A stretch of 64,000 nt of DNA from PALSA-600 sp037142875 (GTDB taxonomy: Bacteria; Actinomycetota; Thermoleophilia; Gaiellales; Gaiellaceae), in assembly GCA_037142875.1 (NCBI GenBank), contig JBAWZV010000007.1, positions 41,881-105,880 of the forward strand. Direction: 5' to 3'. Under the pieces are notes generated by a model. That model saw only the letters and a program-made list of their open reading frames with translations, was not told where the DNA came from and ran no database searches. A program made the position numbers and the translations under genes. Positions 15,463 to 26,927 of the stretch are shown here, one piece after another. Position 1 is the first letter of the stretch; every line of letters begins with the position of its first letter.

Positions 15463-18276
15463 ATGCATGACGTCGACGGCGTGAACGCCGGGTACGCACG
15501 GCTCCTCCTCGACGAGTATCTCGCGAACCCCGAGTCCGTCCCCGCGGAGTGGCGCACTCTCTTCGAGAGCGGCGACGCCGACCTGGTCAACACGCTGCCA
15601 GGGCTCGCACGCCTTCTCGAACGGCTACCCCGCCCCGATGCATCGTCAGGCAACGGTCACGCAGCTGCCGGGCCTGAGCAGCAAGCCGCGGACATTGACC
15701 TTGGGCTCCTTGGTGGGGTCGCAGCCGGGATGGCGCTCGTCAAGGCCCACCGGATGCACGGACACCTCGCCGCGAGGCTCGACCCGCTCGGGTCGGCTCC
15801 CGTTGGCGACCCCGCTCTCGACCCGATGCGACTCGAGCCGAGGCTCACACCGGAGCTCCTCGCCCGGATCCCCGCGTCCATCCTGCGGATCCACGTCAAG
15901 GGCGACACGCTCGCCCAGGCGCTTCCCAACCTCCAGCAGACCTACTGCGGCTCGACGGCCTACGAGATCGAGCACATCTCCGACCACGAGCAGCGTGTGT
16001 GGCTGCGACGGGCGATCGAGTCGGGGCGCTTCCGCTCGCCGCTTCACCCGGATGAGCAGCGCCGCCTTTACGGCCGACTCAGCGAGGTCGAAGGGTTCGA
16101 GCGCTACCTCCGCCGCGCGTTCCTCGGCCAGAAGCAGTTCTCGCTCGAGGGGCTCGACGTTCTCATCCCGATGCTTGATGAGGCGATCGAGATCGCAACG
16201 GGAGCCGGCGCCCGCGAGGTCGTGCTTGGCATGGCCCACCGCGGCCGGTTGAACGTCCTCGCGCACACGATTGGCGTTGGTTACGAGAAGATCCTCCGCG
16301 AGTTCGAGGGCGAGCGGTTCCAGGACGCGATCGCGTCCGACGCCGAGGGCGGCACCGGCGACGTCAAGTACCACCACGGCGCGCAAGGCCTCCGCACGAC
16401 GGAAGCCGGGCCTGTCGGGATCACGCTCGCCTCGAACCCGAGCCACCTTGAGGCCGTCAACCCCGTCGTCGAGGGCCGCGCACGCGCCGAGCAGACCGAC
16501 CGCACAACGCGCACCGGGGTCAACGACCCCAAGGTGGCGATGCCGATCCTGCTTCATGGCGACGCCGCCTTCGCCGGGCAAGGCATCGTCGCCGAGGCGC
16601 TCAACCTCTATGCCCTGCAGGGCTACTCGACCGGCGGCACGCTCCACGTGATCACCAACAACCAGGTCGGGTTCACAACCGATCCTGTCCAGGGGCGTTC
16701 GACCCGACACTCGTCCGACCTCGCGAAGGGGTTCGACACACCGATCATCCACGTCAACGCTGACGATCCCGAGGCGGCGCTCTCTGCCGTTCGCCTGGCG
16801 CTCGCGTACCGCAGCCGGTTCGGGCATGACATCGTGATCGACCTTGTCGGGTATCGGCGGTTCGGCCACAACGAGCAGGATGAGCCGTCCTACACCCAGC
16901 CGATCATGGTCGCCCAGATCGAAGCGCACCCGACAGTGCGGGCCCTCTACGCGGAGAGCCTCACGAGCGCGGGTGTGCTGGCGTCCGGTGAGGCCGACAC
17001 GCTCGCTGAGGAGGCCGAGGGCCGCGTCCGTGCAGCTCACGAACGACTCAAGGCCGCGCTCACCCCGGAGACCTCACCGCTCGCCGACGAGCCGGATCCG
17101 CGGCGTGGCATGGGGGAGATCGACACGCACGTCGACAAGTCCCGGCTCCGCGATCTCACCGCCCAGCTGATGCGTGTGCCGGATGATTTCACGATCACTC
17201 CGAAGCTCGTCAAGCAGATCGAGCGACGCCTCGCAGCGGTCGACGAGGGCGGCATCGACTGGGGGCATGCCGAGTCGCTCGCGTACGCGTCACTGATCCA
17301 GGAGGCGATCCCGGTGCGTCTCACCGGGCAGGACAGCGAGCGGGGCACATTCTCGCATCGCCACCTCGTCTTTCACGACTCGCGCACGGGTGAGGTGCAC
17401 GTGCCGATGCAGGAGATCGACGGTGCGACGGCATCGTTCGAGGTCTACAACTCGCCGCTCTCCGAGTTCGCGTGCGTCGGGTTCGAGTACGGCTACTCGG
17501 TCGCGGCGCCCGAGACGCTCGTCCTCTGGGAGGCGCAGTTCGGTGACTTCGTAAACGGCGCGCAGACGATCATCGACCAGTTCATCGCGAGCGGGTTTTC
17601 GAAGTGGCGGGAACGGACACGCCTGACGCTCCTGCTCCCGCACGGCTACGAGGGAAGCGGGCCGGAACATTCGAGCGCACGGCTCGAGCGGTTCCTCCAG
17701 CTCACCGCACAGGAGAACCTCCGCATCGTCAACTGCACCACGGCAGCGCAGCTCTTCCACCTGCTCCGCCGCCAGGCGATCGATCCGGACATCCGTCCGC
17801 TCGTCGTGATGACACCAAAGGGACTGCTCCGGCTCAAGGAGGCGACCTCGACTCTCGCCGACCTCAGCTCCGGCACGTTCCGCCCCGTGCTCGACGCGAC
17901 CGTCGCCGACAAGTCGGCGATCCGCCGCCTCGCGATCTGCTCGGGGAAGGTCTACTACGACATCGTCGGGCACGAGGTCGCGGCGGCCGCGACCAGCGTT
18001 GCGATCGCGCGTCTCGAGCAGCTGTACCCGTTTCCCGTCGAGGCGATGCGGGCGCTCGTGGGCTCTTACCCCGGGCTCGGCGAGATCGTCTGGGCGCAGG
18101 AGGAGCCGCAGAACATGGGGGCGTGGCGCACGATTCGCCACCGCCTCGAGGAAGCGGCGGCCGGTGTCCCTGTCAGGTATGAGGGGCGTCCGTGGCGCGC
18201 GAGCGCGGCAGAGGGGTACCCGGGCGCGCACCGCGCCGAGCAGGACAGAATCGCCCGCGCTGTCCTGACGATCTAG
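15463..18276 (+). CDS. sucA: 2-oxoglutarate dehydrogenase E1 component
   Basis: A 937-aa ThDP enzyme of the TCA cycle that decarboxylates 2-oxoglutarate. Visible are the N-terminal E1-binding segment (YARLLLDEYLANPESVPAEWR), EVVLGMAHRGRLNVLAH, HGDAAFAGQGIVAE (ThDP site), HVITNNQVGFTT, YRRFGHNEQDEPSYTQP, the C-terminal EYGYSVAAPETLVLWEAQFGDF and LPHGYEGSGPEHSSARLERFLQL. The length matches the classical SucA (about 930 aa). It lacks the extra N-terminal E2-like acyltransferase domain that gives mycobacterial Kgd about 1230 aa. A CGGAG ribosome-binding site precedes the ATG. No E2 or E3 gene is nearby. Its stop is interlocked (CTAG) with that of the next, convergent gene. Confidence 0.97.
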   Translation: MHDVDGVNAGYARLLLDEYLANPESVPAEWRTLFESGDADLVNTLPGLARLLERLPRPDASSGNGHAAAGPEQQAADIDLGLLGGVAAGMALVKAHRMHGHLAARLDPLGSAPVGDPALDPMRLEPRLTPELLARIPASILRIHVKGDTLAQALPNLQQTYCGSTAYEIEHISDHEQRVWLRRAIESGRFRSPLHPDEQRRLYGRLSEVEGFERYLRRAFLGQKQFSLEGLDVLIPMLDEAIEIATGAGAREVVLGMAHRGRLNVLAHTIGVGYEKILREFEGERFQDAIASDAEGGTGDVKYHHGAQGLRTTEAGPVGITLASNPSHLEAVNPVVEGRARAEQTDRTTRTGVNDPKVAMPILLHGDAAFAGQGIVAEALNLYALQGYSTGGTLHVITNNQVGFTTDPVQGRSTRHSSDLAKGFDTPIIHVNADDPEAALSAVRLALAYRSRFGHDIVIDLVGYRRFGHNEQDEPSYTQPIMVAQIEAHPTVRALYAESLTSAGVLASGEADTLAEEAEGRVRAAHERLKAALTPETSPLADEPDPRRGMGEIDTHVDKSRLRDLTAQLMRVPDDFTITPKLVKQIERRLAAVDEGGIDWGHAESLAYASLIQEAIPVRLTGQDSERGTFSHRHLVFHDSRTGEVHVPMQEIDGATASFEVYNSPLSEFACVGFEYGYSVAAPETLVLWEAQFGDFVNGAQTIIDQFIASGFSKWRERTRLTLLLPHGYEGSGPEHSSARLERFLQLTAQENLRIVNCTTAAQLFHLLRRQAIDPDIRPLVVMTPKGLLRLKEATSTLADLSSGTFRPVLDATVADKSAIRRLAICSGKVYYDIVGHEVAAAATSVAIARLEQLYPFPVEAMRALVGSYPGLGEIVWAQEEPQNMGAWRTIRHRLEEAAAGVPVRYEGRPWRASAAEGYPGAHRAEQDRIARAVLTI

Positions 18277-18473
18277 CTACGGCCGCGACGAGACGCGAGC
18301 CGCTTCGCGGCCTTCGGGCCGTGGCTCTTGACGAGCGCGGGGCCGTGCTTGCGCGCCTGCGCGAGGAGCTGCTTCCGCTGCTTTGCGGGGATGCGCGTCC
18401 AGAGCTCCCAGAGGAATGCGACAGTGCCGACGAGTCCGGCGCCGTGGCGTCCGAGCGTGCGTAGCTTCGCCAT
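18273..18473 (-). CDS. Small basic membrane-associated protein
   Basis: 66 aa, starting MAKLRTLGRHGAGLVGTVAF. One short hydrophobic stretch (GAGLVGTVAFLWELWTRI) is followed by a strongly basic tail rich in Lys/Arg (KQRKQLLAQARKHG... RLASRRGRS). A longer in-frame extension upstream overlaps the next gene's promoter and is not used. Convergent with sucA, sharing a CTAG so the two TAG stops interlock. No known family recognised. Confidence 0.6.
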   Translation of the reverse strand: MAKLRTLGRHGAGLVGTVAFLWELWTRIPAKQRKQLLAQARKHGPALVKSHGPKAAKRLASRRGRS

Positions 18474-18577
18474 GATGGGATTCTTCCAGCGGCGGCGGAT
18501 GCCGTGGCAGGGACTCGCACCGTCGGGAGGGGATAAACTCGGCTGTGCAGGAAGTGGTGTCGAAACAGGAGGTAGCA

Positions 18578-18952
18578 ATGCCGGTCGAGACTCCGTCGCT
18601 CTTCGCAACGGTCATCCAGGAGCATCTTGAGCTGAAGCGACGCAACGCGGCGCTCCAGCATGAGATGCCGATCCAGAAGTACATGGCGGATGATCCGTTC
18701 CAGAACCACCCCCTTTTCAAGTCCGAGCAGCAGGCACGCGTCGAGGACACGATGGACGGAACACAGTCGATCGTCGATCAACCGACCTCGCTCGACTGGC
18801 CGAGTAGCCCTGACGCATTCCCTGACGCCTTCCTTGACACGAACCCCGAGCAGACCGAGGAGGCGATCCCGGCTGTGACCGATGACGCCACCGAGGAGGC
18901 CTCCGACGAAGGCCTCTGGTCGCGCTCGCGGGACTTCGACTGGGGCGACTAG
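18578..18952 (+). CDS. Acidic small protein, unknown function
   Basis: 124 aa from an ATG preceded at 5 nt by a textbook AGGAGGT; TAAACT (18534-18539) is a likely -10 giving a leader of about 32 nt. The N-terminus (SLFATVIQEHLELKRRNAALQHEMPI) is helical. The rest is acidic and proline-containing with DDP and DEE-rich runs, ending WSRSRDFDWGD. It looks intrinsically disordered and soluble. Not recognised. Confidence 0.72.
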   Translation: MPVETPSLFATVIQEHLELKRRNAALQHEMPIQKYMADDPFQNHPLFKSEQQARVEDTMDGTQSIVDQPTSLDWPSSPDAFPDAFLDTNPEQTEEAIPAVTDDATEEASDEGLWSRSRDFDWGD

Positions 18953-18959
18953 CCCGAAC

Positions 18960-18979
18960 ACGGCACGGCACGGCACGGC
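18960..18979. repeat. Short tandem repeat (ACGGC)x4
   Basis: Four exact copies of ACGGC in the 71-nt gap before uvrB. Possibly slippage-prone; it lies about 45 nt upstream of the uvrB start, in the position of the -35/upstream region. Confidence 0.8.
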
Positions 18980-19023
18980 TCGCCGGAGTCGGTCGCCCGG
19001 GTACCGCCGGATACCCTGTCTCG

Positions 19024-21039
19024 ATGCCCGAGCTGAAGACGGCGGTCTCGTACTCCCCGACGGGCGACCAGCCGCACGCGATCGCATCGCTCGTCGCAGG
19101 GCTTGAGGCCGGGGAGCGCTTCCAGACCCTGCTCGGGGCGACCGGTACGGGTAAGACCGCCACGATGGCGTGGATCATCGAGAAGCTGCAGCGCCCGGCC
19201 CTCGTGATCGCGCACAACAAGACGCTCGCGGCGCAGCTCTGCAACGAGTTCCGCGAGTTCTTCCCGGACAACGCCGTCGAGTACTTCGTCTCGTACTACG
19301 ACTACTACCAGCCCGAGGCGTACGTCCCGCAGGCCGATCTCTACATCGAGAAGGACAGCTCGCGGAACGACGACATCGACCGGCTCCGCCACGCCGCCAC
19401 CTCGAACATCCTCTCCCGACGCGACACGATCATCGTCGCGTCGGTGTCGTGCATCTACGGGCTCGGCTCTCCCGACGCCTACATGGACCGGGTCGTTTTC
19501 CTGACCGTCGGGGAGGAGACCGATCGCGACGACGCGCTGCGGCGGCTCGTCGACATCCAGTACGCACGCAACGACACGGTGCTCGGTCGCGGGCGCTTCC
19601 GCGTCAAGGGCGACGTGCTCGAGATCCAGCCGTCGCATTCCGAGACCGCCTACCGCGTCTCGTTCTTCGGCGACGAGGTCGAGGGGATCACACACTTCGA
19701 CCCGCTGACCGGCGAGGTGCTCTCGCTGCTCGACACGATCACCGTCTTCCCGGCGACGCAGTACGTCACCTCGAAGCCAACCGTCGAACGCGCCGTCGGC
19801 GAGATCCAGAAGGAGCTCGCCGACCAGGTACGGCTCTTCGAGAGCGACGGCCGGATGCTCGAGGCCCACCGCATCCGCCAGCGCACCGAGTACGACCTCG
19901 AGATGATGCGCGAGCTCGGCTTCTGCAACGGGATCGAGAACTACTCCCGGATCCTCGACGGCCGTCCCGCGGGATCGGCACCGTTCACGCTCCTCGACTA
20001 CTTCCCTGAGGACTACGTCATCTTCGTCGACGAGTCGCACCAGACGATCCCGCAGATCGGCGGAATGTACGAGGGCGACCGCTCGCGCAAGCAGACGCTC
20101 GTCGACTACGGCTTCCGGCTTCCCTCCGCGCTCGACAACCGGCCGCTCCGGTTTGACGAGTTCCTCGAGAAGGTCGGGCAGGCCGTCTTCGTCTCGGCGA
20201 CCCCCGGCGCCTGGGAGCTGCGCCACTCGACGAAGATCACCGAGCAGCTGATCCGCCCGACCGGAATCGTCGATCCCGAGATCGACATCAGGCCGACGAA
20301 GAACCAGATCGACGATCTGCTCCACGAGATCCGCCTCCGTGAGGAGCGCGGCGAACGCGTGCTCGTGACGACGCTGACGAAGAAGATGAGCGAGGACCTG
20401 ACCGACTATCTCCTCGAGGCCGGCGTCAAGGCTCGCTACCTGCACTCCGAGATCGACACGCTCGAGCGGATCCACATCCTGCGTGACCTTCGCCTCGGCG
20501 AGTACGACGTGCTCGTCGGCGTCAACCTCCTGCGCGAAGGGCTCGACCTGCCCGAGGTCTCCCTCGTCGCGATCCTTGACGCCGACAAGGAGGGATTCCT
20601 TCGTGGCCAGACCGCGCTGATCCAGACGATCGGACGCGCTGCGCGAAACGTCAACGGCCGCGTGCTGATGTACGCCGACAAGCACACGGAGGCGATCAAG
20701 TACGCACTCGACGAGACCTCACGCCGTCGCGCCAAGCAGCTCGCCTACAACGAGGAACACGGCATCACGCCAGAGTCGATCAAGAAGGGCGTCTCCGACA
20801 TCGCCGAGTTCCTGATGCTCGACTCCCCGAACGCTCCCAAACGAATCCGGCGCGGTCAGAAGGTCGAGGGCATGGATCAGGCCGAGCTCGAACGGCTCCT
20901 GATCACGCTCGAGGAGGAGATGCTGACCGCGGCCGAGGAGCTCCGATTCGAGTACGCCGCCAAGCTCCGCGACGAGATCAAGGGCCTGCGTCGGGAACTC
21001 GGCGCGGTCGAGCCCGCGTCGGCGACCCCAGCGAGCTGA
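19024..21039 (+). CDS. uvrB: Excinuclease ABC subunit B
   Basis: A 671-aa DNA-repair helicase-like subunit that verifies damage after UvrA loading. It shows Walker A GATGTGKTATMAW, the beta-hairpin YYDYYQPEAYVPQ, FVDESH (DEAD-like box), LVGVNLLREGLDLPEV, and QTIGRAARN near the end. The C-terminal UVR domain (LERLLITLEEEMLTAAEELRFEYAAKLRDEI) binds UvrC. TACCCT (19012-19017) lies 6 nt before the ATG, so it is probably leaderless. No SOS box is visible upstream, unlike uvrA. Confidence 0.98.
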   Translation: MPELKTAVSYSPTGDQPHAIASLVAGLEAGERFQTLLGATGTGKTATMAWIIEKLQRPALVIAHNKTLAAQLCNEFREFFPDNAVEYFVSYYDYYQPEAYVPQADLYIEKDSSRNDDIDRLRHAATSNILSRRDTIIVASVSCIYGLGSPDAYMDRVVFLTVGEETDRDDALRRLVDIQYARNDTVLGRGRFRVKGDVLEIQPSHSETAYRVSFFGDEVEGITHFDPLTGEVLSLLDTITVFPATQYVTSKPTVERAVGEIQKELADQVRLFESDGRMLEAHRIRQRTEYDLEMMRELGFCNGIENYSRILDGRPAGSAPFTLLDYFPEDYVIFVDESHQTIPQIGGMYEGDRSRKQTLVDYGFRLPSALDNRPLRFDEFLEKVGQAVFVSATPGAWELRHSTKITEQLIRPTGIVDPEIDIRPTKNQIDDLLHEIRLREERGERVLVTTLTKKMSEDLTDYLLEAGVKARYLHSEIDTLERIHILRDLRLGEYDVLVGVNLLREGLDLPEVSLVAILDADKEGFLRGQTALIQTIGRAARNVNGRVLMYADKHTEAIKYALDETSRRRAKQLAYNEEHGITPESIKKGVSDIAEFLMLDSPNAPKRIRRGQKVEGMDQAELERLLITLEEEMLTAAEELRFEYAAKLRDEIKGLRRELGAVEPASATPAS

Positions 21040-21042
21040 CCG

Positions 21043-21858
21043 TTACAGCGGCGCAGCGCTGCGCGAGAACGTGCGGATTGCCGTCCGCTCCCAGCGATCG
21101 TTCCTGAAGGTGTGCGTCTCGATGCCAACCCGGTGGTCGTCTGCGTCGTAGACGAGCACGCCGCGGGCCTCGCCGAGCCGCCGCGGTCGCGGACGCGTGA
21201 GCCCAGGTGCGGTGGTGATGACGACGCCGGGGGCGCCCGCCGAGGCGACCTCGAACTCGTGGCGTTCGGTGATCGTTCCCTGGTGAACGTGCCCGCCGAC
21301 GATCAGCTCGGCCCCGGCGTGAACGAGCTCACGCAGGACATGGTGGCGGCGGGCAAGCGGCCGCTTGCGGCCCCGCCACGGCGCAGCCGCGAGCTGATGG
21401 TGGAGCACCGCGATCCGGAGCGCGCCCGGCGCGCCCTCGCGGAGGCGGTCGGTCGCCTCGGTGAGCCAGGCAGGGCCCACACGCCCCGACTGATGACGCC
21501 ACGGCCGCACCGAGTTCAGCCCGACAACCTGGATCTCCCCGTTTGAGAACACCGGCCGGGTCGTGCCCCACTCGTGCTCGAAGCGCCTCCACGGAGCGGT
21601 GAGTCGAGTCGGAAACGTGAACGGGACGTCGTGATTCCCCGGGACGACCAGGAGCGGGCGGCGAAGGCCGCGAAGAAACCGGGCAGCGGCCGCGTGCTGC
21701 GCCGACCGCCCGAGGTGAGTGAGGTCGCCGCTCACGATCACGAGCGCGGGATCGACGCGCTCGATCAAATCCTCAAACGGAGCGCCGACCGCGGGATCGT
21801 TCTGTCCGGCGCCTGCCCCAAAGTGGAGATCTGACATGTGGAGGATGCGCCTCGACAC
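21043..21858 (-). CDS. Calcineurin-like metallophosphoesterase
   Basis: 271 aa from a GTG. The five class III metallophosphoesterase blocks are present in order: DLHFG (near 10), GDLTHLG, GNHDVPF, LHHQ and GGHVHQG. These bind two metals. The order and size resemble CpdA-type cyclic-nucleotide phosphodiesterases, but the substrate cannot be set. No signal peptide. TAGCCT on this strand ends 9 nt before the GTG and overlaps the -10 of the divergent gene. Convergent with uvrB, with a 3-nt gap. Confidence 0.92.
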   Translation of the reverse strand: MSRRILHMSDLHFGAGAGQNDPAVGAPFEDLIERVDPALVIVSGDLTHLGRSAQHAAAARFLRGLRRPLLVVPGNHDVPFTFPTRLTAPWRRFEHEWGTTRPVFSNGEIQVVGLNSVRPWRHQSGRVGPAWLTEATDRLREGAPGALRIAVLHHQLAAAPWRGRKRPLARRHHVLRELVHAGAELIVGGHVHQGTITERHEFEVASAGAPGVVITTAPGLTRPRPRRLGEARGVLVYDADDHRVGIETHTFRNDRWERTAIRTFSRSAAPL

Positions 21859-21884
21859 CGTCGAAGCAGGCTACAGTGAGCACC
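21859..21884. promoter_or_regulatory. Overlapping divergent -10 elements
   Basis: The 10-mer AGGCTACAGT (21868-21877) reads TACAGT on the plus strand (7 nt before the ATG at 21885) and TAGCCT on the minus strand (9 nt before the phosphoesterase GTG). The two hexamers share the central TA, so RNA polymerase could serve only one direction at a time. Confidence 0.5.
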
Positions 21885-22127
21885 ATGCGTAACGAGCAGG
21901 CTGGCGAGATCTTCGATGATCTCTACCTTGGCGTCCGGGCGGGCGGTGCCCTGCGCAAGAAGCGCCGCGGAGAGCCGCTCACTGCGGAGGAGGTCGAGGC
22001 ACTCGGCCGGTGGCATCGACTCTCGCCGTGGCGTAAGGGCGTCGCGGTTGGTGGCTTCGCCGTCGGCATGTTCGGTCTTGGTTTTGCTGCAGGCGGGCTC
22101 ATGTTTCGCCGCTCGCGCAAGGCCTGA
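21885..22127 (+). CDS. Small membrane-anchored protein
   Basis: 80 aa (MRNEQAGEIFDDLYLGVRAG...). The basic amphipathic N-terminal part (RKKRRGEPLTAEEVEALGRW) is followed by one membrane helix, KGVAVGGFAVGMFGLGFAAGGLMF, and a basic RRSRKA tail. An in-frame GTG 9 nt earlier falls within the -10 (TACAGT), so the ATG is preferred. Not recognised. Confidence 0.68.
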   Translation: MRNEQAGEIFDDLYLGVRAGGALRKKRRGEPLTAEEVEALGRWHRLSPWRKGVAVGGFAVGMFGLGFAAGGLMFRRSRKA

Positions 22128-22372
22128 GCCGGTCATCTAGGCAACGACGCGAAACGGCCGTCGGGCTGCGACGCCTGACGACGTCAGCGATCCGGTGAGC
22201 GTCGGCGACCCGGACGAGGCCGACCCGAGGGCGTGGCCGCGGCGCCCGCTGAGACGAGCCACGTTACGAGTGCCCCGGTGGGACGCTGTCGAGTCATGCG
22301 CCTCTGTGTCGCGCGCAGCAGCCCGCTCTTGCCGTGCGCGAACGCGCGTTCGCCCGATAGAATGCGCGCCTG
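22128..22372 (+). promoter_or_regulatory. uvrA upstream region
   Basis: A 245-nt gap without a convincing ORF. Near its end are a LexA box (22339-22352) and TAGAAT (22358-22363), a -10 element 9 nt before the uvrA ATG. I see nothing else recognisable in the first 200 nt. Confidence 0.6.
22339..22352. promoter_or_regulatory. LexA (SOS) box of uvrA
   Basis: CGAACGCGCGTTCG is a perfect palindrome and matches the Gram-positive/actinobacterial LexA consensus CGAACRNRYGTTYG at every position. It sits between the -35 and -10 positions of the TAGAAT promoter, ideal for repression. It implies that uvrA is induced by DNA damage. Confidence 0.85.
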
Positions 22373-25213
<2,841 letters not shown>

Positions 25214-25222
25214 CCTTCATCT

Positions 25223-25423
25223 GTGACCCGTTCGCAGACACGCCGCGTCTACATCGGCTTCGTGCTCGTCTTCGTGCTCCTGTTCGCGGGCGGTGCGCTC
25301 TTTGGCTACACCGGCCGGCACACGCCGATCTGTGAGGACGGCAAGCCGCCGCTCCAGCAGCACGACACCGGCATCGGCCAGGTCGCATACCTCTGTCACG
25401 ACGGCACGCTCGTCACGAAGTAA
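25223..25423 (+). CDS. Small membrane-anchored or secreted protein
   Basis: 66 aa from a GTG 6 nt after TAGCCT (25211-25216). One N-terminal membrane helix (VYIGFVLVFVLLFAGGALFGY), then a short outside part with two cysteines (PICEDGKPP...AYLCHDG) that could form a disulphide. No ribosome-binding site, so it is probably leaderless. Not recognised. Confidence 0.68.
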   Translation: MTRSQTRRVYIGFVLVFVLLFAGGALFGYTGRHTPICEDGKPPLQQHDTGIGQVAYLCHDGTLVTK

Positions 25424-25437
25424 GACCGGCAGCCGCG

Positions 25438-26037
25438 ATGCGCGAATGGTGGATCAGAACCGCGCTCGTCCTGCAGGCGCCGCGAGCTGTCTTCGTTGCG
25501 CTCCGTGACGACGGCGCCGAGTCAGCCTCCGACCGCGCTGAGCCCGTGCTCGCCGTCGTGCTCCTCGCCGGGGCCGCCTACGCCCTCTCGACACGCACGG
25601 CCGCCCACCTGATGGACGACAGCGACTACGACGTCATCGTCACTGCCGTCTGGACGTTTCTGGCCGGCGGTCTCTACGGCTGCGCCGGGTACTGGTTCTT
25701 CGGTGCCGTCCTGCACAAGGCGGCGACCCTCCTCGGCTCGCAGGGGAGCTTCCGCCGCAACCGGCAGATCCTCGCCTTCGCATCCGTGCCCGTCGTGCTC
25801 TCGCTCGTGCTCTGGCCAATCAAGCTCGCCGTCTGGGGCAGCGCGCTCTTCCACCGCGGTGGCACAGACGCGGGGACAGCGGGCCAGCTGCTCGGGTATC
25901 TCTGGCTCGGGTTCGTCGGCTGGGCCGCGGTGCTGCTCGTGATCGGCGTCCGTGCCGTGCACGGCTGGACGTGGGGCCGCGCGGCGCTGGCCGCCGCCGC
26001 TCCGGTTGCGACAGCGGTCGCCCTCTCGTTTCTCTAG
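25438..26037 (+). CDS. Yip1-like integral membrane protein
   Basis: 199 aa with about five hydrophobic segments. The N-terminal MREWWIRTALVLQAPRAVFVALRDD lies in the cytoplasm, followed by AEPVLAVVLLAGAAYAL, TFLAGGLYGCAGYWFFGAVL, LAFASVPVVLSLVLWPIKL, YLWLGFVGWAAVLLVIGV and a C-terminal helix. The arrangement, including ILAFASVPVVLSL, resembles Yip1/YIPF-domain proteins. The function is unknown. Convergent with panB, sharing a CTAG so the stops interlock. Confidence 0.7.
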   Translation: MREWWIRTALVLQAPRAVFVALRDDGAESASDRAEPVLAVVLLAGAAYALSTRTAAHLMDDSDYDVIVTAVWTFLAGGLYGCAGYWFFGAVLHKAATLLGSQGSFRRNRQILAFASVPVVLSLVLWPIKLAVWGSALFHRGGTDAGTAGQLLGYLWLGFVGWAAVLLVIGVRAVHGWTWGRAALAAAAPVATAVALSFL

Positions 26038-26927
26038 CCGCGAGCGGCGAGGGCGTCGTCGAACTCGGCGAGCTCCTCGTCGGGGATCGAGTACGTGTGC
26101 TGTGGCTCCGGGAAGGCGCCGCTGCGGACGTCGTTGACGTACTCGCCGAGCGCCGCGGTGATCTCCTCGGTTAGCTCTGCGTAGCGCCTGACAAACCGGG
26201 GCGTCCGGCCGCCGTGGAGGCCGAGCAGGTCGTGCCACACGAGCACCTGGCCGTCGCAGCCGGCGCCCGCGCCGATGCCGATCGTCGGGATCTCGAGTGC
26301 CTCGGTGATCCGGGCTGCCACCGGGGCCGGAACGGCCTCGAGGACGACCGCCACGCAGCCCGCGTCCTGGAGCTCGAGCGCGTCGTCGTAGAGGCGTAGC
26401 GCAGCCGTTGCGGTTCGTCCCTGGGCGCGAAAGCCACCGAGCCGCGTTGCCGACTGCGGCGTCAGGCCGATGTGGCCGATCACTCCGATGTTCGACTCGG
26501 CGATGGCCCGCACGCGGGCGACCATTCGCCCTGCCCCTTCGAGCTTGACCATGTCTGCACCGCCCTCCTTGACGAGTCGAATCGCGTTCCCGACCGCCTG
26601 CTCGTCGGAGATCTCATAGGAGCCGAACGGCAGGTCACCGATCACGAGCGGGCGCCGTGCCGATCGGGTGACCGCGCGGGTCAGGAAGATCATCTCGTCC
26701 ATCGTGACCGGCAGGGTCGACTCGTGACCGAGCACCACCATTGCGGCGGAGTCGCCGACGAGGATCAGCTCAACGCCCGCCTGGTCGGCGAGGAGCGCGG
26801 CGGGGGCGTCGTACGCGGTGACCATCGTGATCCGATCCCGTCGGCGCTTCATCTCGCCGAGCTCGGGTAGCGGCAGCTTCCCGGGGCCGGGAACGGCGGG
26901 TGCAGGGTGCTGGGGGCGTGCGCTCAA
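26034..26927 (-). CDS. panB: 3-methyl-2-oxobutanoate hydroxymethyltransferase
   Basis: 297 aa; first step of pantothenate (vitamin B5/CoA) synthesis, adding a hydroxymethyl group from methylene-THF to 2-oxoisovalerate. Family motifs are MVTAYDAPAALLADQAGVELILVGDSAAMVVLGHESTLPVTMDEM, DLPFGSYEIS, VKLEGAGRM, GHIGLTPQSATRLGGFRAQGR, and IPTIGIGAGAGCDGQVLVWHDLLG. Mg-binding Asp and Glu positions are present. It overlaps panC by 4 nt, so translation is coupled. The extended N-terminus has about 20 extra residues. Confidence 0.97.
   Translation of the reverse strand: MSARPQHPAPAVPGPGKLPLPELGEMKRRRDRITMVTAYDAPAALLADQAGVELILVGDSAAMVVLGHESTLPVTMDEMIFLTRAVTRSARRPLVIGDLPFGSYEISDEQAVGNAIRLVKEGGADMVKLEGAGRMVARVRAIAESNIGVIGHIGLTPQSATRLGGFRAQGRTATAALRLYDDALELQDAGCVAVVLEAVPAPVAARITEALEIPTIGIGAGAGCDGQVLVWHDLLGLHGGRTPRFVRRYAELTEEITAALGEYVNDVRSGAFPEPQHTYSIPDEELAEFDDALAARG

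Noticed and set aside
18956..18970. Possible LexA half-site (CGAACACGGCA) before uvrB
   Set aside because: The second half GTTYG is missing.
18949..20685. 578-aa minus-strand open frame opposite uvrB
   Set aside because: Mirror of the uvrB codon bias; no domain, no ribosome site.
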